A stretch of 64,000 nt of DNA, taken from the NCBI GenBank assembly GCA_034509755.1, contig CM067557.1, positions 40,854,001 to 40,918,000 on the forward strand, read 5' to 3'. A program made the position numbers and the translations under genes. Each line of letters begins with the position of its first letter. Position 1 is the stretch's first letter. Positions 10,065 through 21,425 of the stretch are shown here, piece after piece. The notes under the pieces were generated by a model that worked only from the letters and a program-made list of their open reading frames with translations, was not told where the DNA came from and made no database searches. This DNA comes from Anisodus tanguticus. Its lineage: Eukaryota; Streptophyta; Magnoliopsida; Solanales; Solanaceae.

Positions 10065-12757
10065 ATTCCCTCTTGAAAGAGATTTTGGCGCACACACAAA
10101 GTGCCTATTTTCAGCAATCGTTCAGCAAAACGATATTGCATCAGGAGAGGTAGCTTCCACTTTTAACCTTCCCTAGTTGAATACCATCGACTTACTTACT
10201 ACGCGGTGAACGTGATGTCTTGAACTGTCAGTGTTTAATGTAAGCCAAGACAACGGTACCAACACAATACCTCTCATTTATTCGTTTTTTCTTATTGTTA
10301 TGTCCGTTGTGGCCGTGGATACACTTGGATTCTTAAGTGCGTTCATTTGAGGCGGTTTGTCATCGCACTTAAATAGGTGACCTTCTACTAGGTATCATGC
10401 TATACCCTACTTCACAAGTGTTAGGAATCATTAAAAGTTTCCTCAACCTTAACCTCAACCGTTTGAGGATCGTTAAAGGTTTGGAAGCTTAACCTTTACC
10501 AACCATGCAGGTAGCACTTTAATGTCTATCGTGGGAACAACTTTGAATTTACGTTTTTTTACATAAATCATAATCTGAAGTGGTCTTGCTTCCACCGAAG
10601 CGCTCAACTGAACCTTTTGCAGCTTAGTTTTCCCATTGAACCAAATTTTTGGGATCTCCAGTCAGTATGGTTGGGTTACCACCGCAAAGGTTCGTATTGT
10701 TTGGGATTTAAGCCCATTCCCCTAGACAGGCAGAACTCTTGATCTTCGGGTAGTCCCTTAGTTAAAGGGTTCGCTATATCCTTTGATTAATAATCAAGGA
10801 ACTGACACCCGTGGTGATCAATTGCCATACGGTCTTATGTCTCCGACAGATATGTCCAGACGTCGTCATCCGTGCCCTTCCTGATGCCGACCGACTAGCC
10901 ATAGTGTATAACTGCTGAAGGCACGAGTTTCTCCCAATAAGGGACGTTCTCTAAGGAGTTGTGAAGTTACTCAACTTCTTTCATGCTTTGTTTAAAGTGA
11001 TAAACTCTGATTCCATCATGAATCGGCTGATGCAAGTTTGCTTAGAGGATTTTTCAAGACCCACCATACACATTTACTTTTGGCATTGGTGTTCTTCAAG
11101 TCTGATGTCCAGTTTGCATCACTGTGTTCTCCCAGAACCGCTGGACATCCATAATACCGTAATCCGTAGATAAGCGATCATTTCAGATATCGTCATATCT
11201 GATTTAACGCCTTCTATCGATCATTTTTAGAATCACGAGTGAATCTTAGTTCAACTGATCTACTTTGTAGGCCGATACCAGGTCAGTTGTAGTGTGTAAC
11301 ATACATTGAACTACATATGACCTGCGCATATCGCTCCTGGTATACAGGTGCACCATGAATCCAATCAATTCTATGATTCCTATCCATTGGTGGCTTCAAC
11401 GAGATTGTCAACTAACTCACAAATGAGTTTGGATTAAAACCAGTCTGTTAGATGTCTTAGAAATCTCAATTTCCTAAGATGTCATCTGTAGTACCCATAT
11501 CTTTCATATCGAAACTTAGGTTTCAATATGACTTTCACTTTCAGACTGTTGGTTTTCCAACTGTTGGCTTTCTAACTTCAGAGTCAATGTTTCTGTTGTC
11601 AGATTCATTATTTTTGTTTTATCTCAAACTTCCATGATCAAAATGTAAACATTTCAAGGACCAAAATAAAAGTTCAGGATGAAGTCCAACAGTCCAACAA
11701 ACCAACTCTGATCCTCCCCTTCTAACTCTCCAGTTAGGAAGGCTGTCTCAACATCCATGTCACGCAAGACTGCAATGGCCCTGGATGTTAAGCTATTCAC
11801 ATGGGAGCACATGTTCAAGTAATCGAGGCCTTATACTCTACAGTAGATCCATCTATTTTGTACTCAATTTGAGTATCCACTTTTACAACCCAAATGTTCT
11901 TTTTCTGGAGGAAGGTCAACCATTACATAAGTATGATTTTATCTGATGAAATCTATTTCTCTCTCTGTAGCTTCTTTCCAAAGAAGCGCTTCTGGAGATG
12001 ACAATTCTCTGTTAATTGTCCATGGTTCATTCTCAACCATACAAGCTAGGAGGCCTGGAATAAGTCTTTGTCCCCTCTTTGCTCCGTCTCGGTTCAACAT
12101 CTAGAATCTCTGAGTTCTGTAGATCTGGAATATTAAGTTCCGGATAGTCAGCAACTTCCGAGTCTTGTAGATACAGAACGTCTAGTTTCAGACAGTCAGG
12201 CACTCACAGGTTCTTCTTAACCTCGAGCAATTACTTCTTTTTCCTTCTCAAGGAAAGTTATCTTCAAAGAATTCGGCATTCTTTGACACCAAGAGGCGAT
12301 AAGCATTACTGTTATTTTGCAGATCCAGTGGATATGCAATTTATAGTCTTAGGTCCAACTTGACCTGTTTCGGTATTCCAACCTCTACCAAGCCACCCCA
12401 CAACACAACATTTGTAGGTGAGATCCTTTCTATGTTTCACACGGAGGATTATCCTTATCCTTATGTGTAGTTCTGTTGAGAATCGCATTAGCGGTAAGGA
12501 TCACCTTGCCCCCATATTCTGGACATATGACTTTGCGCTTGGCTAACACCGTTAGACTGAGATGAGTAATGAGCAGTCGTTTGATGAATGATGCTTCACA
12601 TTCTCCCCCTCTATCACTACGAATTCCTCAATTCATAGGCTTAGTTGATTTTCAACTTCTGCTTTGTAGCGCTTATCCACTTCAACAACTTTATCTTTGC
12701 TTTTCAACAAACAAATGATGCAATACGTTGTACCATCACCAATGAAGGTCACAAAGT

Positions 12758-12963
12758 ACTTGTCTCCCCCCTCTATTTTGTATAAACTTCAAATCACCCA
12801 TGTAGGTGTGACTAAGCTCTAGAGGAGCGGTGCTTCTTTCGCTATTCCTTTGACGGAACTTGTCTACCCCCCCCCCCTTTATTTTGTACAAACTTCATTT
12901 CACCCATGTAGGTGTGACTAAGTTCTAGAGGAGCGGTGCTTCTTTCGCTATTCCTTTGACGGA
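12758..12963. repeat. Two tandem copies of a 100-bp unit in copia B
   Basis: The segment starting ACTTGTCTCCCCCC at 12758 is repeated from 12858 (ACTTGTCTACCCCC). Both contain CACCCATGTAGGTGTGACTA and end in ATTCCTTTGACGGAA. The second copy has a longer C run (about 13). The duplication probably postdates decay of the element. Confidence 0.85.
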
Positions 12964-13375
12964 ATGAAAATGTGATTTTACCTCTTCGCCTACCTCACAT
13001 TCATTTTGAGTGTTTATGTCGACAGAAGGCAATGATCTCAATTTCGTTAGCTTTTGAATGACTTTCTATTTAATGTGTCTTAATTTATGATGGCATAGAT
13101 GCACGGGTTAGAAATATATCATTCATTTAGCTACAGACATACTGTACCATTCTCAGTTATTACAGACCTGTTGGACTAGTCTCAAACCAGCTTGACCAAC
13201 AACGTCCCTTAAATCAAGTTTGGGACATGTATTACCTCCTTTTAGAGCGATCCCATTCCCTGAAGTCTTATTGAGGACAACCTCTCCAATCCCTTATACT
13301 TTAGAGGTGGCGTTGCTTTACATGAACAACCTCTTTCCTATGGTTAGGGTGTCACCGGATCATATGTGATCTGGA

Positions 13376-13750
13376 TACTCTGGCCCACTCCAGTTGCTTT
13401 GGCAGACTGAGTGTCCAATTTCTTTTCTGCCTTTCTTTTGTCCTTCAGATCATTTAACACCTGAAAACTCTGGCCCACCTCACTAGGTGTCCATTACTTT
13501 TCTGCCTTTCTTTTGGCCTTCAGATCATTTAAGACCTGGAAACTCTGGCCCACCTCACTAGGTGTCCATTACTTTTCTGCCTTTCTTCTGGCCTTCAGAT
13601 AATTTAAGACCTGAAAATTCTGGCCCACCTCACTAGGTGTCCATTACTTTTCTGCCTTTCTTCTGGCCTTCAGATCATTTAAGACCTGGAAATTTTGGTC
13701 CACTCCAGTCGCCCATAGGCTTTGTACGACTGAGTGTCCAATATCATCCT
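13376..13750. repeat. Tandem array with an exact 75-bp period in copia B
   Basis: Three units of exactly 75 bp start at 13466, 13541 and 13616, flanked by diverged units at 13376 and 13691. Each contains CTCTGGCCCACCTCACTAGG (or a close variant) and CTTCAGATCATTTAAGACCT. Element A has only a single unit (positions 20-110), so the array grew within element B or its parent. Confidence 0.9.
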
Positions 13751-14171
13751 ATCAATTGAAGGATCTTCTGTCAGATAGGTGACAGGTTCAACGTCTTAAG
13801 ATAAGCCATTACCTTTTAATCTTCTTCCTTTGAGATTGGTGCCCAGACAATTCCTGGCGCTTGCTTAAGAGTGGTAACAGTTTTCGCACAGTCAGCGGAT
13901 CTCTATCCTTCGTATGTGCGAACATACCTTACACACTTGTAATAATTACACTCAAAAGAACGGATCTTTTAAGTTTTGTTTACAATAGTCCAATCTTTAT
14001 ACGGGAATGAAGAAGTTCAATATCTGATTTTAGATGTAGGGAATATGAGTTTTTAATGAAAACACTTTCATATTCCCAGCTTTGCTTTACACAATTTTAT
14101 TCAGATATTAACTAAACATATTATAGATAAGGAAGGATAATTAACTTAGACCTTTTGAATTCTGGCCCACT

Positions 14172-14603
14172 TCAGTTAGACTGAGTGTCCATATCCTCCT
14201 TAACATAATTCGGATCCTTTATCTGGGATAGATATATGCCTTTTGCTACATGATAGAACATCATCTTCAGCCTTCTCCTCTTGTCCCAGTTGACATCCTC
14301 AGCCTCTCGTGGGCGCTTGTTTCCACCACACTCGGGAGTGGTGACACCAACTCGTCCTTGATCTTTAGCCATACTAGCATGACTATCAACGGTATCTTGA
14401 AGCTCATCATCAGATCCAGAGATCCCACTTTTGACAAAAATAAATTTGTAATTGTCGTCAAAGAGAGAACCAAAACTAAGACTAAATTTGAAAGCACGGT
14501 TGTTGATAAACACATTGTTTGAACTGTTAACAGAACTGTCAACATAACTGTTTTCAAGAAGAAAACCACAGCCAGATTTGGGACCATATCTGCTGGCAAA
14601 CAT
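14172..14603 (-). pseudogene. Copia B gag-like open frame, 143 codons
   Basis: It starts at ATG 14601-14603 and shares with the element A frame the start region (CGFLLENS against CSFLVEDS) and the block KRPREAEDVNWDKRRRLKM. It has no domain I can name. It is separated from the 5' LTR of element B by the nested solo LTR, which was inserted 16 bp upstream of the ATG. Confidence 0.5.
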
Positions 14604-14624
14604 CTTTCGAGCACTAATAAAATC

Positions 14625-15920
14625 TGTTGGAAATTTGCCTTTGGCGGGAGTTGCGACCGACCAACTTTAACGGCTTAAACACTAGTGTAACGTATGTTGG
14701 AGAATCCGGTTCTTCACACATGCATGATCTACTAAGTACGTAGATAACCGTAGGGCCAAGAATCGTCAAATTTCATTGAGAAATGAAAGAGATATTGGTT
14801 CACGAAGTAAGGTGTTTGAAGCATGGAAAGTGTGGTATTGTGTGTAATTCTCCCTCATCGGTAGAGGAAGAAGGAATTGTTGTGTATATAAGATTCGAAA
14901 TTGGTTTGGGGTTTGGGACCCCAAGGGGTATCCCATGTGTTTAAAGGAGGGAGGACCTAGATGTGCTTCGGTTCGAGGAAAGACCACACGCGCGCCGCCG
15001 CCGCCCGCCCGTCCCGTCCGATCCGGTTCCGGGTTCTCGGGTTCACGGGTCACGGGTCACGGGCTGTGGGCTGTGGGCTGTGGGCTCTGGGTCTTCTGAT
15101 AATATCTTTTTGGGCCAGAAAACTTTGCCGGAAGTACGGTTTGATCCCGAAGTTTCGGATATACGCTTTGGACCGAGAATTCTTTCGGATGTGCGGTTTG
15201 GTCCCCGAAGTTTCAAGATGTACGGTTTGGTCCCCGAAGTTTCCGGAAAATCGAAATTTCGACGGTCAAAAACAAAATGCCAAGCACTCAATTCAGCCAT
15301 TTATTTTGGCTGAATTACTCCTCCTATAATGGCCAAAACAGTTGGTCTTTCTCCCATTTATGTTGGTGACTTTACTACCTCCATAATGGCCATTATTTGG
15401 CTATTATGGAGGCGAGTTTCAGCAAGAAAACAGCCCCTCCCTCTCCTATATAAACACCCCATTACACCATTGTTGAGGACTAAAACATATGCACGAAAAT
15501 ACGAAAACGTAGATGCAGAAAAACGATTGCACGAAAATACACAACCGAAATAGTTTTCTTCCTACAACTTCCAAGCATCATTTCGTTACTCAATATTCTT
15601 CACGGTAGCTCTTGAGTTTCCTTTGCTCAAGGGTTCCATTGTTGTTTTATCTTGGGAGACAAATTGTCCAGGACGTATAAAGGATACATACGGGGCAATA
15701 TTGTCTTAAGGACAGAGTGCTACACTCGACTCAGCAAAAACCAATTTATAATTTTCCGTCTTCTATAAAACTGGAATTTCCAGTTTTTACTTGTGTAACT
15801 ATTGTAATTTTCAGATTCCATGTTGAATTATTGAATCTTTGTTTATCCTTTCGAATACTTGTAATAGTTAAATACTTCCCGTACTGCTTTATAAAGTACC
15901 ATAGAGCAAAACTCCCAACA
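14625..15920 (+). mobile_element. Nested solo LTR with perfect TSD AAATC
   Basis: This 1296-bp unit begins TGTTGGAAATTTG and ends AAACTCCCAACA. It is flanked by AAATC on both sides (14620-14624 and 15921-15925). Removing it restores the gag-to-LTR junction seen in element A. It carries a TATA box (TATATAAA, 15447-15454) preceded by a GC-rich U3-like region with short tandem repeats. Downstream it has GGGGCAATATTGTCTTAAG, the reverse of a block in the A and B LTRs, so it is a distant relative inserted in the opposite orientation. No internal region is present, which is the usual result of recombination between two LTRs. Confidence 0.88.
15447..15454 (+). promoter_or_regulatory. TATA box of the nested solo LTR
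   Basis: CTCCTATATAAACACCCC is a strong plant TATA context, placed about two thirds into the LTR after the GC-rich repeats, where the U3/R boundary is expected. Confidence 0.6.
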
Positions 15921-15937
15921 AAATCTTGTCTTAAAAT

Positions 15938-17050
15938 TATTGGATATGTAAAGCACGTACGAGAATAGTAAATAACTATTACAGTGATCGAAATGATAAA
16001 CAACAAAGATTACAACAACAAGTTGTCAATCTCTTGATCTTGAATTGGAACTTCAAATCTGGATCTTGTATTCAGAAATACAAGAACATGAACTGCTACA
16101 CTAGTGGCTTGTAGAACCGCTGAGAATCAGAACGGTTAGAGTCCTTTGAGATTCAAGTTCACACCTGAAACACTTAATAACTAATTAGATAATCACAACA
16201 CCACCAGCTGAGTCGAGAGATGACTCTCTGTCTTTAAGACAAGATTGCCCCCGTATATAGGCTTTACGGAAGTGTGGACAATAGTCTCCCAAGATGAAAC
16301 AACAAACTATCAAATGTGCAAAGCCTACACAAGTGATCCCAGCGAAGAACACGAATAATGAAGATTGCTAAGAAAATGATTGTTTATCAGAAAAACTGAT
16401 CTCTTGTGGTGTTGTTAACTTGTAAGTATGTTCACATGTTCCTCTATAGAATTGAGCCAAATGCCTCAATTTATAGGTATGCAAGATGGTCTTTCAAATG
16501 CCCCATAATGACATTCAATTGTCATGTAATGGATGACATTTAACCCCCCAAGTAATGCAGCAACATAATGGTCCAAGTAATGGCCATTATTGGGTGGATT
16601 CAATGTCATTGAAACTACTTCAACATGCAAACCTTTGGGATTCCGTGCAGTCACTGTCAATGAAGCGCCACAGCTCTACCACATTAACGTCGCGACGCTA
16701 ATTCAGCCAGAAACTCATGATGCTCACTGCCAATCAGGCGCCGCGGCGCTCCGGTGCCGTGACCCTTCTCTGCTCCGCGACCCTTTTCCGACCTGTACCA
16801 ACTTACACTTCGCACTTTCCTCCCTTCGTTTACCAATGTGGAACACTTGTTATTTAGCCAATAACCGTCCATCATTCTATGTCTTAAACATTTCACTTAC
16901 GTACCAATATCTCTTTCATTAACGAAATTTACGATATTTGGCACTAAGATTGCACGTGTGTGGAAACGACATTTCCGACTTGCGGGCCCCCAATTGTTCG
17001 AGTCATAAATAATGGGATAAACTTAATTCCACATTAGTAAATTTCCAACA
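15938..17050 (-). repeat. 5' LTR of copia element B
   Basis: It begins TATTGGATATG (TGTTGG with one change) and ends AAATTTCCAACA. It is homologous to 8880-10064. A TATA-like ATTTATA (reverse sense) lies at 16469-16475. As in element A, no canonical primer binding site is visible next to it; the adjacent interior reads ATTTTAAGACAAGATTT on the - strand. Confidence 0.85.
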
Positions 17051-17141
17051 TAACTATCACACGTCCTGATTATGCCCGTATCAACATAAAATTGTACAAA
17101 AATCTTTAGAAGCAAGAAGTTTCATTAATTGAAATTTAAGA

Positions 17142-17350
17142 TGCTAAAATTCAATTATTTTTTCCACCCGACATCCGTATTCACATCGGAGCTTGATTAT
17201 ATTGAAATTCGCACCGCGTAGGTCCTACTCGAGGAAGCACTCCCTACGAAGAATTTTTTAATACATAGGGCTCGAAACTGAAATCTTTGATTAAGGAAGA
17301 AGCAACCTCATTCACTGCATCACATCCTTAGGTGGTGCTAAATTTCGATT
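17142..17350 (-). mobile_element. tRNA-derived SINE
   Basis: Read on the - strand the body contains a B-box-like AGTTTCGAGCCC and the family words AAAAAATTCTTCGTAGGGAG and GTGCTTCC, and ends in an A-rich tail. TGCTAAAATTCAATT (17142-17156) and TGCTAAATTTCGATT (17336-17350) form a probable 15-bp target duplication with two differences. It lies just beyond copia B. Confidence 0.65.
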
Positions 17351-18993
17351 CTTAGTATCAAATGAATCTTCAAAGGTCACAATGTTTCTTTAAAAAAAAA
17401 AGAAGAGGTATCATAATTCATAACTATATAAAATTAAACGAATGAAGTATTTAAATTAGGTGAAAATAGTGCTGCCGACAAACAATAACCTTAAATCTTT
17501 AATGGGTCAAAATCCGTGGGATACTCGCGGGAGATAATACCTGGACTTGATTTTGTGTGTCATTTTATAAGTTTTTTTTTTTCAAAAATCATGTTTGGCC
17601 ATGAAAATCCAAATACAATTTGATGTTGTATTTGGAATTTGAAACAATCAAAACCTTATTTTTTCATAACTAAAACCTTGTTGAAAAAGTACATTTCAAC
17701 AACAAAATATTATTTGCAAAAACTATGATCAGACATAACTGCAACTCCAACTTCAAAAATTCCAATAAAAAATATTTTTTTTGTTTTTTGTTTCTATGGA
17801 CAAACGCCTACTGAGTATCACTTTCAAGTGATCTTTTCTGCTACTTCCGTGACCCTCATAAAAGAACAACCTAGGCAAACCCTCTACTGGTGTTCATGAA
17901 CAAATATGATATCTCTTTTTGTCTAAAATAAGAACAAAAAGTTTGAACAAGTAATGGAATCAGCATACACAATTTATTAAGCAATTAACTCTTAACATAT
18001 GTGGTCGACAAGATTCCTTAGTATAATATAACATCAGAATCCATTTTAAATTGGATAATGTTATGTAGAATTAGACTTATCAATAAAATTTTCTTGTGAA
18101 CAATAATTTAGTCAGCTATCTAAGGCCAACAAATATTAGTTATGTTGTTAAACCAGATCTTATAAGATACTCAAGATCTAAGAAAATGACTTGTTATTGC
18201 TACCAAATCCAGTTCACAAGATAATAGAAGAGTACTCAAATATTTATGGAGATTCTTGAATTTATCAAATCTTGCTTAGTTGTTAGTTGTTACAGTACTT
18301 GGATAGCATTACTTATTACCTATGCATTATACTAATTTCCATAACTGACAACGTGCCGTTTTATTTTTAAAAACTTTTCTTTCCTTTTGTCATTTAATTT
18401 TTCTCTTTTGTAAAGCATATGTTCATATTAGATCTTTGGAGGTGCTTTGCTAGATCTTTTAATTTTCTGTTCTTGATTAATCAAATTGAATCAGTTTATT
18501 AAAAGAAGATTCTTTATATTCTCTCTCTCTCGAGAGCAAATCCACACCTTGATATTTCGATCTAAATTGGGATGGAGGGAGTATAATATAAAATAACGCT
18601 TTTGAACTCTGAAAATAAAACAATTCCTAGTAGGAAATAAGAAGCGCTTCTTCTTAAATGAGTCATACAAAAACACAAATTTAGATTAATTCGACCATGA
18701 ATTTTAAATATAAGATGATTATTTTAAAAGTAGAGTTTAACCTCTCCGTACTAAAATTTGTGGGAGTACTACCAGTGATTGTGGTGGCATGAATTTGATC
18801 CCTCTACTTTTAACCATAAGTTTCAGGTTGGTACTCCGGGAGTGAAAACAATTCAGATAGAAAACGCTTCCCCTTATGGACATTACAGGGAGTTATTCAA
18901 GTCGGAATCCTAAAATGTATAACTGCATATCGAGAAAATTTATGGTAGTATAGTTGATTTTATGGTCGCATCTCACAACCTATAGCCCTCATT
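17351..18993. other. AT-rich intergenic region
   Basis: No gene is recognised. GGGATGGAGGGAGTATAATA near 18570 resembles one end of a Stowaway-type MITE, but the other end was not found. Confidence 0.4.
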
Positions 18994-19171
18994 CAGTGGT
19001 GGAGCTAACTCTCTAGTTATAGGTTCAGTCCGAGATCAGTAGCTTTGGTCCAAATTCTATATTTATATTAAAAAATTTATTGAATATATACAAATTATTA
19101 ATTTAGAACTCAGTAACTTTAAAGCATTAGAATCACGAATTCATAAACTTTAAATTCTAGCTTTGATGGTG
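18994..19171. mobile_element. Small hAT-type MITE
   Basis: It begins CAGTGGTGGAGCTA and ends in decayed inverted sequence (CTAGCTTTGATGGTG). The flanks CCCTCATT (18986-18993) and CCTTCATT (19172-19179) match the 8-bp duplication expected of hAT elements with one change. The interior TATACAAATTATTAATTTAG is typical of a repeat I have seen in nightshade genomes (recollection, not searched). Confidence 0.6.
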
Positions 19172-21425
19172 CCTTCATTGCGAGAATCTTGGTCCGTCTT
19201 TGTCAAAATTATCTGAAATCAAACTTGTTTTTCTTAATTGATTATTAGAATAGTGATCATAGCACTATGTTTCAAGATAGGGTCCAAATATCTTCTCTTT
19301 GCTTTTTAATGAAATAAACAAATAAACCAAATCCAATATCTTGAAATTTCTTCCTCCAATGTTCTGTGTAAGATGCAAAAAGCGGAAATGATGGTGAAAG
19401 TCATTGCCTACATGCTTTGTACTTCATCCAAGACATGGCCTATTAGGCTATATATATAAATTATACATAATACGAATACAATTAATTTATATTTAGCTAT
19501 CAAATGTAATTATATTTGATCGATCTGTCAAATGTGTAACTTGTCCTTAAAATATTGGGTTACAATGCAGTAGATAGACCAATAGAATGAAGGGAAAAGG
19601 ATATAGTGTGACCACCATAAAAAAAAACCCCAAAGACGCAATTTTTAGGTAAATAACCGAAATAATCTTTAGGTCCAAAATAAATACAAACTCTAACCAA
19701 AATCTAAAATTTTACTCTATAATCTCTATCCCACATTTTGGTTTTTTTGTCTCCACTTTCAATTTTTTTATCCGACTGGAACCTCATTGAACAGGTCCTC
19801 TATCACTCTTTTATTTACTCACAAACACAAACGCCATAGCTATATCTGTGTGTTTAACTGTAAATGTCTGTATAGAGAAAATTGTAAGCAACAAATATGA
19901 ACAATAAAAAACCCATCCATTCTGAATAACAACGACTCTTCTATGGCCAATATTCTCCAAGCTCTTCAAATCCAATGACACCAAAACACTTCCCACTACC
20001 GCCCTTGAAATAACCCACTTTACCCCTATATATTTCAATCTTTAAACAACTGGGTTTTCCTCTAACATTCGATTTCTCAATAATTTTCCCATACTCTTGA
20101 CTTACTGAAGTTAAAACAAGCATTAAATTTACTGTCCAATATCGTTTCTTGTTCTTGAATAAACGCTTGGATGCTAGTTGATTGTATCAAAAATCAAATT
20201 GCACAGTTAGATTGTATTGTGTTTCTTCAAAATTTATGTACAAAATATGTGTATAATTAGTAAGTATACATTAATTGAGCCTTCAAAAAGAAAATCCCAA
20301 AAAAATATATAATAAAGTATACATTAATTATACATTTATTAAACCGAAACTATACGTTGATTATACATTTATTATATACAAATTATACAATAATAATATA
20401 TTTTCTATACGGATACTTTAGGATACATATTCTATACGATAATGATACAATTTCTATATGTGTGGTACGTTTTTTTTATACATATACAGTAGTGATATAT
20501 ACAACAATGATACAGTTTCCATATACAACAATGATACAGATATACACATGCTGGAATTAGTTGGAAAATGGTTAGAAAATGAAATGAAAAGGCTAAAATC
20601 TCACCTTTAAGATTCTTGGGCCACCGGATATCAATAGTTTCACCCGGATGACCATTTGTATCCTTATCCCTAAAATGAAGGAACAAATGATGGCCCATTT
20701 ATAAATCCTGTAATATGACATTTTTGTTGGATCTGTTATGGGCTAAGAAATTGGGCCTTTTGGTGAGACCAAACTACCACATAAAACTTGGGGAAATTGA
20801 CACACATATAACGTCTAAAAATTATTGGCAGTCGCTTTGCCACCAATTGATATTGACACTTGTAGGATAAAAATATTTGACAGCAAGTAATTCTTATATA
20901 TCTGAAGGTTAAATAGGCTTAGTAAAATATTATAGAAACTGAACTGGAGTAAAATCATAACACAGGGACAAAACTGCTATTTTCAATTCCCTTAACCCTA
21001 ATTCCTTCCAAAATTTCAGCCTCAAAATCTCCTTTATCTTCTGATCTTGTATTAGTCACTAGATAATCTCAACAGCTTTTTAATTTTTATGATTAATGTT
21101 AACCATTAAGTAGGATGAATGATGCAAAAATTCAGCAACTCCCTAATATTATTGAATGCCGCACAAGGTCAAGAAACACTCACCAAAGAATGATTAAAGG
21201 TCAATGGATATTAACATCCTACTTACTTGGCTTTTAGATTATAGTATGACCCACGAGTTCAAGAAATTAACATAGACCAAACAATGATCAAAGGTCAATG
21301 CACATTGACACCCTACTTGAACAGGTAAAATATAATAAACATCTCTTTTTATTTTTCTCATATTGTTATTACAAATAATTTAGCTTCAAAACTCAGAATT
21401 TTCATTGTTTTGTCTAATCATAATC
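19172..21425. other. Intergenic region and F-box gene upstream region
   Basis: No confident gene. 20330-20540 is an AT-rich low-complexity zone with repeated ATACA words. 19811-20123 has overlapping - strand open frames (including CLKIEIYRGKVGYFKGG) that I cannot assign. ATATAATAAAC near 21328 could serve as a weak TATA element for the F-box gene. Confidence 0.4.

Larger units (their letters stand above)
10065..14171 (-). pseudogene. Copia B degenerate pol region
   Basis: No frame longer than about 70 codons survives. Reading the - strand piecewise recovers, from high to low coordinates, the tandem array (13376-13750), an integrase region near 12300-12700 with words such as RYKAEVENQLSL and SKNAEFFEDNFP, the hinge ACMVENEPWTINRELSSPEA, a decayed RT, and RNase H (SSKQTCISRFMMESEFITLN). 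These are Tnt1-like copia words. The catalytic YVDD block was not located. Confidence 0.65.
8880..17050 (-). mobile_element. Copia element B, full-length but degenerate, with perfect TSD TAACT
   Basis: Two homologous LTRs (8880-10064 and 15938-17050) enclose a degenerate copia interior read on the - strand. The bases just outside are TAACT on both sides (8875-8879 and 17051-17055), a perfect 5-bp target duplication. Traces of pol in reverse include an integrase-to-RT hinge near 11930-12060 (ACMVENEPWTINRELSSPEA, then LLWKEATEREIDFI), an RT start near 11885-11930 (VDLPPEKEHLGCKSGY) and an RNase H trace near 11010-11060 (SSKQTCISRFMMESEF). Stops and shifts are everywhere. A solo LTR (14625-15920) is nested near the 5' end, and two internal tandem arrays are present. 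The element is old and immobile. Confidence 0.88.

Noticed and set aside
14961..15329. Overlapping open frames on both strands in the GC-rich part of the nested LTR
   Set aside because: They come from low-stop GC-rich tandem repeats inside an LTR; no protein features are seen.
19811..20123. Two overlapping - strand open frames
   Set aside because: There is no recognisable domain, no splice context and no conserved start; they might be a decayed gene but cannot be supported.
20607..20672. Possible - strand exon (DKDTNGHPGETIDIRWPKNLK between TTTTAG and GTGAGA)
   Set aside because: The splice signals are good, but it is a single 65-bp piece with no partner exons and no family I recognise.
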